DNA of 64,000 bases, from positions 10,850,001 to 10,914,000 of the forward strand of contig CP053155.1 of NCBI GenBank assembly GCA_014607495.2, given 5' to 3'. Position 1 is the first letter of the stretch. Each line of letters opens with the position of its first letter. The stretch is from Carposina sasakii (Eukaryota; Arthropoda; Insecta; Lepidoptera; Carposinidae). This document shows positions 23,020-34,930 of this stretch, piece after piece. Made by a program: the position numbers and the translations under genes. The notes beneath the pieces are model-generated. The model was not told where the DNA came from and searched no databases. It saw only the letters and a program-made list of their open reading frames with translations.

Positions 23020-24859
23020 CTTCTGTGTCAGTTGCGACTTCAACCAAATTTTTACTGACATAATTTTCGCTGGTTATTTCAGTTTTTTCACCACGAAATG
23101 AACCATCAGTGTGTACACTTTCGTATTCATCTGTACTAGTGCGTATTTCTTGGGCTATTAAGTCAGAGACATTTATTTCGTCGGTTTGACTTAAGCTGCG
23201 ACTAACCACGTCACCTTCTGCTTCTACTTCTTCTTCAATATCTTTGATAGTCGTACCACCTATACTTGTGACTGTATTACTTTCAAAGTTCAATTCTGCT
23301 GTATAAATAACTTTAGTTTCATCATTTTCAACTAAAAATTGAACTCGTTTTCTTTGTAGTACTGATTCTGATGAAATATGTGTTTTATCATTTGGTTTAG
23401 GCAGATAAAATTGTGAAGAATTAATACGTTTGGTCTCATAAGAATTCTCTGTACTCTCCGATTTTACACTTGACTCATTATTGGAGTCATAGATTTTAGG
23501 CTTTTTAAGTATTGATTTTATAGTATCTGTATTTGAAATTTTGTGCCTAGAGTTTCGTACGTTATCACTTGGCGGTTTGCGCATATAGCTTCTGTCTGGT
23601 ATGCGTTGGTTATCACTTTCACTGTCATCATCTAGTTTGTTTCTATTTTTCCGCGGTGGACGCTTTGGTGAAACACTTTTTTGTTTAGTCCTATTAGTAT
23701 TGTAGACGTTTAAAACTTTTCTATTGGTACTCTTACTTATTGAACCAGTTTTAATTTTACTTTCATGATTTATATTTGGTAATGATAAAGCTGGAGATAA
23801 TTCTTGTGCTTTAATATCATAGCTTTTGAGATCAAAATTTACGGGGTCGTATACAGAAACTTCTTCTATACACGTATTATATTCATCGGAAACTCTTATT
23901 CTTTGTCCACTTATAGCTTTCACATTAGAGTCGGCTTTTGATTTACTAACTGATCTTATATTGTGACTTTTCATAGATTCTTGAAAGACGTCACCATAGT
24001 CATCATCAAATTCAATTTCCACTAATGATTTACCTGACCCGGACTTAACTAAGTCATATGGATTTATGTCACAAGCAAGAATAGATTTTTTTGAGTCACT
24101 GGCTTGCGTTTCTTCTTCTATCCATAACTCATTAACTCGACTTACTGATTTACTTCTACTTTTTCCAATGGTCTCAGGACTTGGTATCTTAGTTTTCACT
24201 CTGCAAGGACTAATACTTTTTGCACGAGACCGAGTAGTAGCAAACTGACTACCTATTCTCATTTCATGTGGAGGAGCTAATCTACTTCTTCGCATTACAT
24301 CATAAGGATCTGACTCGCCATTAGACTTTAGAATAGAAGGTCTTGACTTAGACCCTTGCACCTTTACAGTACCTGCTCTAAGTAAGCCAGATTCTCGACA
24401 TATCTGAGGTCCTCTAACTGTGCCGCCTACAAGCAACCGTGGGCTATCTGTCAGTGTTAAAGGTAACCGAGATCCCTTACATTTCTTACAGATACTGACT
24501 TTGGTTGAGCTGGTTTTCTTGGTACCATTCAGATACTCAGAACAGGAACATAGTATTACGGCATAATTGTGTGGCGTTGGCTTTTGAGGTGTACTTATAA
24601 GAACAGGTCCAGGAACTTCAGGGTAAGCAGAGAAGACGCTTGGTCTTACTGCTGGAGATTGGGTTCTGACGGAACCGTAGAGCCACGTCTCTGCGTATTT
24701 CATGGATTTGGACAGAGATGATCCTCCGGGGCCGCTGATAGTTCCATATAAGTATGGGCTTTCTGGAGACTTGTCCGGTGACTTGGTACTCCCCGATGTG
24801 TTTAATTTCAATTTGGAGGACCATTTTTTCGGCTTACTATTTTCGCTGGTGTCGTAAAT
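23020..24859 (-). CDS. RhoGEF gene, large disordered exon 1 (5' end of gene not seen)
   Basis: A 1840-nt exon, first of the eight found. Its high end is an acceptor (AG at 24861-24860), so it is internal and no start codon belongs here. The low end is a donor (GT at 23019-23018), phase 1 out. The frame is open from ATTTACGACACC onward. The product is Ser/Lys/Pro-rich (SGSTKSPDKSPESPYLYG and similar), likely disordered and phosphorylated. A CSC ... CKKC cluster lies at about residues 104-127 of the visible protein. The repeated 'SRAKSISP' and 'SRSKSVSR' type sites look like kinase targets. Upstream exons must lie at higher coordinates or outside the window. Confidence 0.8.
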
Positions 24860-25498
24860 CTGAAATGATAAGAAAATAAATTGTTAATAATATATTTTAA
24901 TAAAGCAAAATTTATCTGCATATTAATGTTATCATTTTGTATTATTCGGTACATCATAATAATTCAAACAAAGATTCATAATGCCTTTTTCTATCAGAGA
25001 ATAATATAGTTGTGCGCTGAATGCGTTAAAATAACAAAGTGTGTCTAACTAAAAATTTAATACTAATGAATGTTTAATTTTCTATTAAGAACGAAACTCG
25101 AGACTTTGTTTTGGTAATCAGCAACAAAATACAATTTCTTGCAAATTGTTTTCTACAAAATTGCCTCTTAAGTCCATACAACATTGTTTTTCGTACAACA
25201 ATATGAATTCATTACATTTATTAATTAGAATTAGAATTGTAAATTGTGAAAATATTTTGGTACTGTTTTTTTTAATAATTGGTTGAAATTATTTATTTTG
25301 AATAACAGTAGGGTGCGTCGTACAACCGATTAAAAAATAAATTTGTAACCGACGGCGTAGCATATTGCTTTAAATGCATGTTTTTTTATTAACACATTCG
25401 CTTCCGGCACATTTTTTCAACGCAAATAAGCGTCAATGGCACCTCTAGAAAACCAAGAAGAACTAAATACGTAGTGGCGGCACTTAATGTATTAATAT

Positions 25499-25956
25499 AC
25501 AGGATGTTTTTTCGTTGCCACCCTTAACGAAGGGTACGTACTCTATACATCAAATAAAGTAAGTTTTTGAAAAAAAAAATACTTTATCGGGCGAAATTCA
25601 GCCGGTGTTATTACAAAAGAACGCCTAAAGTTAGACTCTATTTAAATATGACATTTGACAGCAAAATCTATGGCATATCTGTTAAATTAAGGCCACGTTA
25701 AGCTTAAACAACGTTTAAATTCTTTTGTAATAACACAGATAGTGTCCAGTGTTTATACTAGTTTTATCATAGATAGATATTAATTATTTCTCGTGAAAAA
25801 ATCTTGCTACGCGCGTCTATGTGCATTTATGCAGAAAACGCAGTCTATTTACTCAACTTTGGACCGTAATATCTATTTATTCCATGGAGAAAAATGATCG
25901 TGATGATGACGAGATTCCGTAGTTTTCGGGAACGTTGATGATCAAAAATCACCTGT
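25499..25956. repeat. MITE copy (ACAGGATG family) with a nested hairpin element
   Basis: Same family as 6098-6478, starting ACAGGATGTTTTTTCG and ending AAAATCACCTGT. It is interrupted at 25605-25735 by a second small inverted-repeat element, which accounts for its extra length. Confidence 0.75.
25605..25735. repeat. Hairpin MITE nested in another MITE
   Basis: A 131-bp block with 17-bp inverted ends, GTGTTATTACAAAAGAA on the left and its reverse complement on the right. It is absent from the other four copies of the host MITE, so it inserted later. Confidence 0.75.
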
Positions 25957-26189
25957 ATAACGGACCAAGCATATATTTTATTTCTATTTCATTTATGATC
26001 GCAATCACTAAAGGGGTGAGATAGCGGCGGTGGCGTATCGATTTTACAAATAATATAATCCTGCCCATGATATTACCACGTTTTATATAAAATAATTTTT
26101 TTTTTTTTTAATTCTCTAAAACATTGCGATGTGAGTGAATTTACTATAACTGATAACATAAATACAACTACATCGCACATTGTCTTCTA

Positions 26190-26420
26190 GCAGACAAAAC
26201 GTTAGCCTGCGGTTCCGGGGTTGTAATTGCAACCGGTTGACCGAGCTTGTTGGTTCGATCCGATAAGCTGTTGTCCAGAATTTTCTAAGATATTACAGCA
26301 CTAGCTGCGATAGCTCAATGGGTATGATGAGCGACTTGCAATTGGCCAGTGTCGTCGGTTTGATACTTCTATCCCAATCCCGGGCACAATCTATTTCATG
26401 TACATTTTAATGCTGCTAAA
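26190..26420 (+). repeat. Possible tRNA-like SINE remnants
   Basis: Two weak tRNA-like stretches lie in tandem: TTGGTTCGATCCG near 26250 and GCGATAGCTCAATGGGTATG near 26308, the latter A-box-like and followed by CGGTTTGAT. Neither folds into a full tRNA by eye. They are best read as worn SINE sequence rather than a tRNA gene. Confidence 0.35.
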
Positions 26421-26639
26421 TTTTGAGAATTGCGTCCGGTGATACTATTCAGAAGATCCAACTGAGATGGTGTGAGGATGCCATAGCTATTGCAACATGA
26501 TTGTAGAAGAACATAATTAAGTGATTCAGACGTAGAAACTATGCATGCCATATGGTGAGTTTTTCTTGCTCATCGTGGCTACAGTTGGCTACAAGTTGTC
26601 AGATTACACGGCTTTGATCCCGAAATAGGAAAGCAAGTA

Positions 26640-26800
26640 CTTCAGTATCATAAAACAGATCCTATAGCTATGTTTAGTATAGCCGGAACAGATGCAAATA
26701 ATAATCAGTGACAGGTTGCTAGCTTATCGCCTCAGAGATTGCCGTTCGTTAGTCGACTCTTACAATATGCACGGATGGAGATGCAGCTGATGTATTCTAG
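26640..26800 (-). repeat. Dispersed repeat ('CTTCCGTGCATGTCGTA' family)
   Basis: It shares GCCGGAACAGATGCAAATAA and GACTCTTACAATATGCACGG with the copy at 12200-12442 in the same orientation. Confidence 0.55.
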
Positions 26801-26860
26801 TGAAGCCCCGCAAGTACAGAACTCATATTATTATGAGAGCAATAGTATTACTACATATAG

Positions 26861-27121
26861 TCATCATCATCATCATCAGCCTATTGCAGTCCACTGCTGG
26901 ACGTAGGCCTCCACCAGGGCACGCCACAAGACTGCCATGGGGGGTATTTACCCATAGTCACCACGCTGGGCAGGCGGGTTGGTAACCGCAGTTTCTATTT
27001 TGGACTATGTTATCAATACGGGAGACGCTGCTGCCCATCTCCCGGAAACCCTTAATCGCCTCGTACGATACCCACGGGCAGACATGAGGTGGTACGAATT
27101 CTACTCTGCCGGCACCACGCG
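26861..27121 (+). repeat. Short retroelement copy with target duplication
   Basis: Same family as 2386-2623 in opposite orientation. It starts with TCATCATCATCATCATCAGC and ends near CCGGCACCACGCGG. It is flanked by CTACATATAG (26851-26860) and CTATATATAG (27122-27131), a 10-bp target duplication with one mismatch. It is slightly longer than the other copy at the non-CAT end. Confidence 0.7.
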
Positions 27122-29504
27122 GCTATATATAGTAGTATTATCTAATCCCTAACTAAACAAAAAGGATCTTATCTTTCCTTTACCTAATATATCTCCCCAC
27201 TCCATATATTGGCGTTACTGGATGTCGAACCTAACTTGGGGATCATAGATATTGTTTGATCCTAGCTGCAGCGGGCCAGTGCGCCAGTATGCCCGGCACT
27301 GTATAAAGGACAATGGCGTTCTCCGGTATTAAGGTTTACTGTGAATGTACACGGACGGCATTTCAGTCAACTTCAGTAGTAGCATAATCTGGTGACTTGG
27401 CCTATATTAATAATACTGCGTTATTTTGCGACTTATAATCGTAATTGCCTAAATTTTTCAGACATTGCATGCATTTTGCTGTCAAATTTCATTTTTTAAC
27501 AGCGTCTAACTCAATTAGGCGGTTTTGTTTAACATCATATGTAAATATCTAAGATTGAATCCATCATACTTGAGGTTACACAAGTCGGCTGCCGACAAAA
27601 ATATAAAATTGGTATAGTTTTAGATGAAAGATATAAGTGTTTTAAAACTACTTCAAGAGGTTCATTTGTTAATCCATAGTTCTTTACCTAATCTTCTAAA
27701 CTATACTTTAATACACTCAGCCTTTACTTTAATGTACTTTTTCAATACAGTTTTTGGTTGACATCCTCGGTGTACCCATTGTGAGGCTAAAAGGGTTTAA
27801 TCTAAAGGCAGTCTTGACTCTATTGTATTGTAAACTAATAGAGTAATCCTGTATATTGCGCGGTTTTCAATTCACAGTGTACCCTGATTACTGCCTATAG
27901 TAGATTGTGTACGTAAAGGGGAAATAGATTGCTTAAGAGGTGATTCTTTGTTTGAAATTAAAATTGAAGTAAAATTTAAGAAGTTGAATGTGAAATAATC
28001 TCTTTCTGTTTATGTCAAAAATGCTTGAACAAGATAGTTCTATAATATCCGGGAGCATGGTCGAGCCTATAGCCAGGACGAGTCAAATAAAGTTCCAAAT
28101 AAAAACATTTTATGGGCCATTTTTACAAAAGTTGGGCGACTTGATTTACGAATCGACAAAATACATATTATTATTGAATTATACAAGTTTTTTTAAATAT
28201 TTCATTTAATCTATTATATTGTGCTATTATAAATTTTCTTTACTCCGCGTGTTTTTTTAGAACTTGTCACTTATTTAATTTGAAAGTTATAACATATAAT
28301 TTATGTTTTAGACTTCTATATTTTTACCTAACACTATTAGTTTTTTTTTGTGATATATAAGTAGGTAGAAGAAATAAGATCCATTTTAATTTACAACGTA
28401 TACGAAACTTAGTCAGTAAGTACAGTTTTACCTATCGTTGACAGTTCTAACCTAAATTAGCTATTCTGACAATGTTTCCAGATCTAGGTTATGTAAGTAA
28501 GGCCAGCGATATCAAATTCCTGGCCTAAGGACTTAAGTTTAACATTACAAACCACAATTGTGCAAAACTAATTACCTAGCTACCTACATTTCATTTAAAA
28601 ACCGTAATCTCTATGCTTTATACAATTACAGCGTGAAAACGTAATTTTCTGGGTTATTAACCGACTTTTAAAAAAGAGAGGTTATCAATATTTGTCTGTA
28701 TATATTTTTTAAAATTAACAAATCACTTTAAAACAACTGCGATATTTAATGGTCATATAATAATTTTCGTCGACTGTTAATAGAAAGAAGTGTATTAAAT
28801 AATCATAAACTTAAAGTCCAAATATTTACGAAATAAAACTTGAAATCTTATATTAGCAGTTATCAGCAGTATAGTACTAACAAGAAAATCAATCGATAAA
28901 TATGCAATTTTAACGGTTCTAATATATTTTATTGTCTCCAAAGAGCGTTATACCAACTTTTTATTTGTTTATAAGCTGCCAAACTTAGGTACAAAGACAT
29001 GTAGGGACAACTTCAGCAAATGAAAGTTAGGCGCCCCTCTCAACTCAAACCTCAACCGTTTTCATGTGGGAGACGAAAAAGTATCGTTATTTTACTTTGG
29101 TAAAACTTGATACTGGAAGAAACTTGGGCAAGAGTATATGTGCAGTATACTAGGAACAAATTAACAGTGATATATTAAATTGACACTTTTTTTCTCTTGG
29201 CTAAATAGCACGTGGGGAAAATATCTAAGTTACTATATCCGTCCTACGAGTATCACATGGTACATGTTCTTCACTCGATAGAGTCGTAAGAGTAACAGAT
29301 ACGGTTTGCATTTTTATTAGTATTTACTAACTACTCCTAATATTAAACTTGACGTCTGTTTTCTTTCCACTAAAGAGAACCAGATCAATCAATCTATGAA
29401 ATGATGAACTAATACACCAGTCCACCACAACTTTAATGCAATTTAGTCGATAAAAGTTCATCATTATTCAAACACGGGTACTTTATTTACGTACCATTTT
29501 TTCA

Positions 29505-29585
29505 CTATGGGTGCGCCCACCACTGGGCCCTACACCCACCACTGATCCTCGGATCCGATAACTCATAACTGCGAAAACAATTTAT
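29505..29585 (-). repeat. Worn Penelope-element fragment
   Basis: CGCCCACCACTGGGCCCTAC and the following GATCCTCGGATC..CTCAT closely match the terminal region of the Penelope-like element at 43315-43380. Only about 80 bp remain. Confidence 0.6.
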
Positions 29586-31485
29586 TAATTCGTTAAATTA
29601 GTGAATGTTTGAACTTCCGAATTGTAAAGCCTAATATAATTTCATTTATGTACCATTTTTTATTCGGCATAGTCTATGGCATCAGCTTACTTTGCCAAAG
29701 TTGAGTTGGAAAATTCTATATAGTCTGTACCTAACCTAGGATTGTATGTCCGCACCTTTTAGCAGTAACTCTAGAATCTCAACTACATTAAAACTTGGGC
29801 TTTTCTGGTTAAAACCGGTTTCTTGGGAGATTTTACTGCAAAGTAGGTAAGAAAGGCTACTTGGGGCTACTAGGCTAATGTATTCAAATAAAATTGTATT
29901 AACTATACGCTTTTCATTATTTCTATAAAGATACTTAATAATATTGTTTAAGTAAGTATTTTTTCTTAGTCGCAATTACACTAATAAGTAGCTTTTGAAG
30001 AGCCTCTTCCGTAAGTAGGTATATCTACAACAGTCGTATGTGGTCGATTATTGCCCCACCTCTAGATAGCATACGTTTATTATACCGGTAGCATTTTGCA
30101 TATTTATACAACGGGGTTCTTCTTATTCTACTACCGAATGAATATTTTAAACTACGACCGTTATACAGCAGGATTCACCGCGGGTAGGTGAAGGAAGTTG
30201 CCTTCCAATTCTTAGAGTATTAGTCGAACGCACTACCACCCTAACGCAAAGTTGAATTAAGAATAAAAAATATTTCCTTGTTCTTGGTGACGCAGTGGTC
30301 AAACTCTCAATTATCAATAAATTAATAATATTACAGATTTTCTCTATAATTAATTTTTATTGTAAACTACAAATTAAAAAATCTGCCGTTCATCTCATTC
30401 TACTCGTATACTTATTGCGGTTGGCCGTTAAAGAAAACACAGCGAACAAAGTCAGAAGGAGCGTCACGGAATCAGACAGCCCGAGTTTCCGTCCTGATTC
30501 CCCCAGCCTCGGGTTACCCGCCAAAGATATCGGTAACCGAGCCCTGTAATGTATGTCGCCGTATCGTATCGGGTTCACGCCTCTGACATATTTTTTCCGC
30601 TCGCAACTGCTTTACGCGGTCTTTGTTGCAAACTGACTTTACATCAATATTTATTTTAGAAATTTACGATATAAACGCTCATGCATTTTCTGTTTAGAAC
30701 TTTAAATGATCACCGTTTCTGTAATATGTCATAAGTTCAGGGTACTATAGCCACGTACAGGGAATTAACTTTGGTTCAAACAGCATGAACAGAAATGCTA
30801 CGTTACTTATAGGTACTTAGTTAGATTTAAATGATCGAAACACAGCCATGTGTATATTTATTAACTTAGGCTATTTAATTATATGATTGTAAATAATACA
30901 TTAATTTATTTAAATCGGTGCAATATTTGGGTACATTACATTTAATACATTAATACTGTTACTACGTGAGAAGTATCTACCTTCCTATCTTGTTTTTGGT
31001 GACAACGACTGAGAATACCCCAGTCAGGGTTTCACTGCAATATTCAATCCCATACGTAGGCTCTGACTCTTGAGATTAGCGAGCGAAATATTTTAATGGA
31101 ACCCCGTAAATCTGGCTCACACAAAATCCACCGTAACCCGAACAAGTAGGGCTTCTATTTCATCGTTCGAGGACAAAGAAAGTAAGACCGCGCATAATTT
31201 GACAAATGCATTCAGCCGTTGTGTCAACATTTTCTTTTGCGAAATTGTTGTGTTTTGTTACTTTGTTACATTTGAAAAGATGAGTTAAAAAATATACCGA
31301 CAAATTGATAACTCTTCTTTTGGAAGTAGGTAAAAAATAACTAAATTGATGTCATGGCATTCAGAAGCTTTAAAGTGAGAGTTTGAGTACTTATTAATAG
31401 ATAGAATAATAAGCGATATCCTTTTTTTAACACTTTTCATCTACAATGATCCTTCATCATCAACTATTCATACCTACTTAGTTAT

Positions 31486-31858
31486 ACAGGGTGATTTTTG
31501 GTCGTCAACGTTCCCGACAACTACGGAATCTCCCCATCATCAAGATCATTTTTCTCCATGGAAGCATACCTGGGAAGTGTCTGGTTGCAAAAATATTAGG
31601 GTCCAAAGTTGAGAAAATAGACTGCGTTTTTCTGCATAAATGCACATTGACGCATGTAGCAAGCTTTTTTCACGAGAAATAATTAATATCTGTCTATGAA
31701 AAAACTAGTATAAACGCTGGCTGGACACTATAAATTTCGCCCGATCAAGTAATTTTTTTATTTACATCGTTTCCCAGCATTTTTTTGGCATAAACTTACT
31801 TAATTTGATGTATAGAGTACGTACCCTTCGTTAAAGGTGGCAACGAAAAAACCCCCGT
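31486..31858 (-). repeat. MITE copy (ACAGGRTG family)
   Basis: Starts ACAGGGTGATTTTTGGTC and ends AACGAAAAAACCCCCGT. It is a nearly full-length copy in the same orientation as 7769-8104. The open frame across it is a shadow. Confidence 0.75.
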
Positions 31859-32719
31859 AGGTATATCCAAAAATTTCATTGACATTCATATAGGTATGTT
31901 CTTTCAGTGCCATAATAATATACAAGTTATACCTCCAGCATCCGTAGCCATAATTATGAAAAGATATCTATAAGAAAAATACATTTTGAGGAAAGTAGAA
32001 ACAAAGAAACATAATGCATAATTTTATTTATTCCCTCCCAAAGTTACCTCAAGAGGTACAGAACTACAATCATAAAATATGTACGTCGAAATTAAGAACA
32101 AATAGAGGAACAAAGGAAAATATTTCTCCGGTAAAAGATAAGACGCTCCGAGGAAAAAGGAAAGGAGAAATAGAATTAATTCTTCCCATTGAACGAGCAT
32201 AATCCTATATTTACCGACGAAATGGGATAAAGATAACAAATGAGCTAATGTTATTAACGTATCTACTCGATAAAATCAATCCTCCAATAGCGTTCACCTG
32301 AGCGGGCATAGATTAAAAACAGATACACTACTTAATTGAAAACTAAAGAAAGAAAAACTATTCTATAAGTCAATTTAATAAGGAGTATATGAGCAATATA
32401 GCACTTGAAGTCGAAGGGACGCTAGTAAAAATGTATTCCTATCCAAGAGTAATTACTAGTCACAAGGAAAACACTGTGAAACATCAGACGAAGGAAATGA
32501 GGAAACTGTCACTGAGGAAAACAATAAGCACATGTCTTGACGTAAACCCTAATAAAGCATGTATTTTTTGCTGGAGGAAATACTCCACTTGGTTTGTTTG
32601 TGGCAGTTTGATATTTGGTATGAGAAGTTTATTTGCTATAGTCAAAAGGCCAATTATATTTTTGTCTCCAGTTTATGACTAGCGGCCACTCAAGATTGTC
32701 CGCTAGAAATTTATAGCCT

Positions 32720-32951
32720 ATGTGTTATCCTGGAATGAATTCTGGAAGAATGGTTGCAATCAATGCCTACTACGGAAATATATATCCCTTTTTAAGTTAC
32801 GGCGTAATATTTTGGGGCAACTCTGTTGATGCACAATCGACATTTATGTTGCAAAAGAAGTGCTTGCGTATTATTTACCAATTAGATAATATGACATCAC
32901 TGAGATCTATATTTGTAACGAATAATTATCTGACATTAACATCTATATATA
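32720..32951 (+). pseudogene. Non-LTR retrotransposon RT fragment, part 1
   Basis: The plus frame reads FLSYGVIFWGNSVDAQSTF and LQKKCLRIIYQLDNMTSLR, the region that follows the reverse transcriptase core in jockey/CR1-type ORF2 proteins. The ORF2 at 53851-56743 has the comparable 'MTYGILLWGSAADWESIFILQ'. The frame is cut at 32951 by a TIR element and resumes at 33774. The core RT and endonuclease are missing, so this is a 5'-truncated dead copy. Confidence 0.7.
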
Positions 32952-33773
32952 TGTCGTGGCCATATTGTTAAATTGATCATTTCATGAAATGGTCGAGCAT
33001 TTCATGAAGTGGTCGCATTTCATGAAGTGGCCAATTCAATTTGACCAGATCGTCAAATCGTCTACATTTCACGATTTTGTCATCCACGTTTGGCCAAATC
33101 GTATTAACAGGGTGTCCATAAAATCCGAATGTGGTAAGAGCTTACACCATATATAAGTATACCATAAGGTATGATGGTATGATTTTTTTTGCTATTATTT
33201 ATGTGATATTTTCACAATATAATATTTAAAAACATAAAAGACTTTACAAAAGCGATTCGCATCTGGCACATCGCCGGACGCTGCCTGGGCACGCTCGCTC
33301 CGCTCGCTCGGCTCGTACGTCATTTGTCATAGTCTAACCTAACCTAACCTAACCTATCGTAATCTAAGGTTTTTGTTTAACAATATTATTATAAACCACC
33401 ATTAAGTCTAATATACATTATACAATATAACACACTATTCGTGAACTTCTTCTGCATAGTCACCCTACTCTCTTTAATTTGTTTTATAACCTAAAAAGAA
33501 AAATCCGCCATCTTCACACATAAATAAAACGCGCGCAGCGCCTCTACCGGTGATTCATGTAACTATTTTACGATATGATCAATAATCTTGACCACTTCAT
33601 GAAATGATCGGGCGTTTAGTTGCCCATATCGAGAAACGATTTTTAATCATCGATCTGCCCAAACCATATCATGATGTGGCCAATAGACAGTTGAACTTTT
33701 CATGAAATGCGACCATTTCATGAAATGCTCGACCATTTCATGAAATGATCAATTCTACGATATGGCCACGACA
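32952..33773. mobile_element. TIR element inserted in a LINE fragment, TA target
   Basis: An 822-bp element with terminal inverted repeats TGTCGTGGCCATAT, flanked by TA (32950-32951 and 33774-33775). Both subterminal parts carry many copies of the self-complementary motif TTTCATGAAATGGTCG in inverted order. There is no transposase frame. The interior includes a TAACC tract (33334-33356) and an ACAGGGTGTCCATAAAATCC stretch at 33107 that may be a further nested element. A TA duplication suggests the Tc1/mariner class, by inference only. Confidence 0.75.
33334..33356 (-). repeat. Short (TTAGG)n telomere-like tract
   Basis: CTAACCTAACCTAACCTAAC and a few more bases give just over four units of the insect telomere repeat TTAGG on the minus strand. 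It lies inside the TIR element at 32952-33773. Confidence 0.8.
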
Positions 33774-34236
33774 TATATATTAGAAATATGCTTGTTTGTA
33801 AGGAATAATATGGATTATTATAATAAAATAAGTAACAGAAGAAGAAATGTCCGATCACAATATACCTATACATATGACATTTGTGCTGTGAAAGCTTCCA
33901 GTTACATACTGAAAAAAAGCACTTATATAAACAGGATTAACATATTTAATAATTTGCCTAGATCTATAAAATCACTGGATGACATGAAATTTAAGAATGC
34001 ATTAAAAAATTGCTAATACAGAATCTTTTAATGATTTATCGGAATTTTATAATTGTAAATATGAACTCTAATAATGACTAATAATGAATAACTTAGGAAT
34101 AACTTATTTAATATTATATAATGTATATGACTATTGTACGTCCGAAATGGACAAACTGTTGGATTAAAAATTAAATATGTATTAACAAATGTATGTACCC
34201 AGTTATGACAATAAAAATCTATCTATCTATCTATCT
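33774..34236 (+). pseudogene. Non-LTR retrotransposon RT fragment, part 2, with 3' tail
   Basis: It resumes the ORF interrupted at 32951 (ILEICLFVRNNMDYYNKISN) and ends at the stop TAA near 34016 after KSLDDMKFKNALKNC. About 200 bp of 3' UTR follows and ends in a TATC microsatellite at 34217-34236, a common kind of LINE tail. Confidence 0.7.
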
Positions 34237-34599
34237 GGTGTATAAGCTATATACCTGGCTAGATTGATCAAAATCCGTTTTTTTTCATGTTAAAGAGTAA
34301 CAAATATGAACTTAATGACGTTCAGTCAAGACGTCGGATGTTACATTCAACGCCTTAACGAGTTGTCCTTTAGTCATTCAATTAAATGTTGTCATTCAAT
34401 GAACGCGCAAGTCATTTAATCAAATAGCAAATTCAACCAGATGACTGCGACATTATACACAGACATAAATCCAGCCTTACAAACTTTCGCGTAAAAAATA
34501 TTAGTATAGGATTTTTTTTTTCAATATTTGGCAATTGATAACTGAAATATAAAAATTAGATCTTTAGACAGTACATAGTTGAGTAATGCAAAATTGTAA

Positions 34600-34930
34600 T
34601 CTATACATATAATAAAAATGTAACGGATCGCTGTCTGTACATGGAAGATTTATAAGAAAAATGTTATAGAATACCTTTATCAATGCAATAGTACCGTAAA
34701 CAATGATTTTTGGAATTTTTGTCTGTTTGTCTGTGCGTTTGTGCACGCTAATCTCAGAAACGGCTGAACCGATTTCGATGCAGTTTTCAGGAATATTTTG
34801 TGACAGGTCCCACTTAACATATAGGCTACTTTTTATCCCGGGAAAATGTTTTTATCCCGGATAACTTCCATATTTTTTTTTAGTTTTTTTTCTGTAGTCC
34901 ACGCGGACGGAGTCACGTGCGTCCACTAGT
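34600..34930. repeat. ACTAGTGGACGCC family copy
   Basis: It starts AATCTATACATATAATAAAA, ends GTGCGTCCACTAGT, and includes 'tataggctactttttatccc'. Same longer form as 17745-17951, with an extra block at about 34640-34730. Confidence 0.6.

Larger units (their letters stand above)
24862..31485. other. No supported gene; intron or intergenic
   Basis: Probably a 5' intron of the RhoGEF gene, since its first visible exon opens on an acceptor at 24860. No exon could be assigned with confidence. It holds the repeats listed at 25499, 26190, 26640, 26861 and 29505, and one candidate exon-like patch at 30430-30520. Fragments near 28665 and 31290 (CCGACTT..AAAA and 'attgataactc') resemble part of the element at 59039. 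Confidence 0.5.

Noticed and set aside
24618..24824. Minus-strand 68-codon frame starting with ATG
   Set aside because: Wrong frame relative to the long exon 23020-24859; the correct frame reads through an internal TTG and opens on an acceptor.
26290..26380. A tRNA gene
   Set aside because: A-box-like and B-box-like patches exist, but no cloverleaf could be drawn; more likely SINE remnants.
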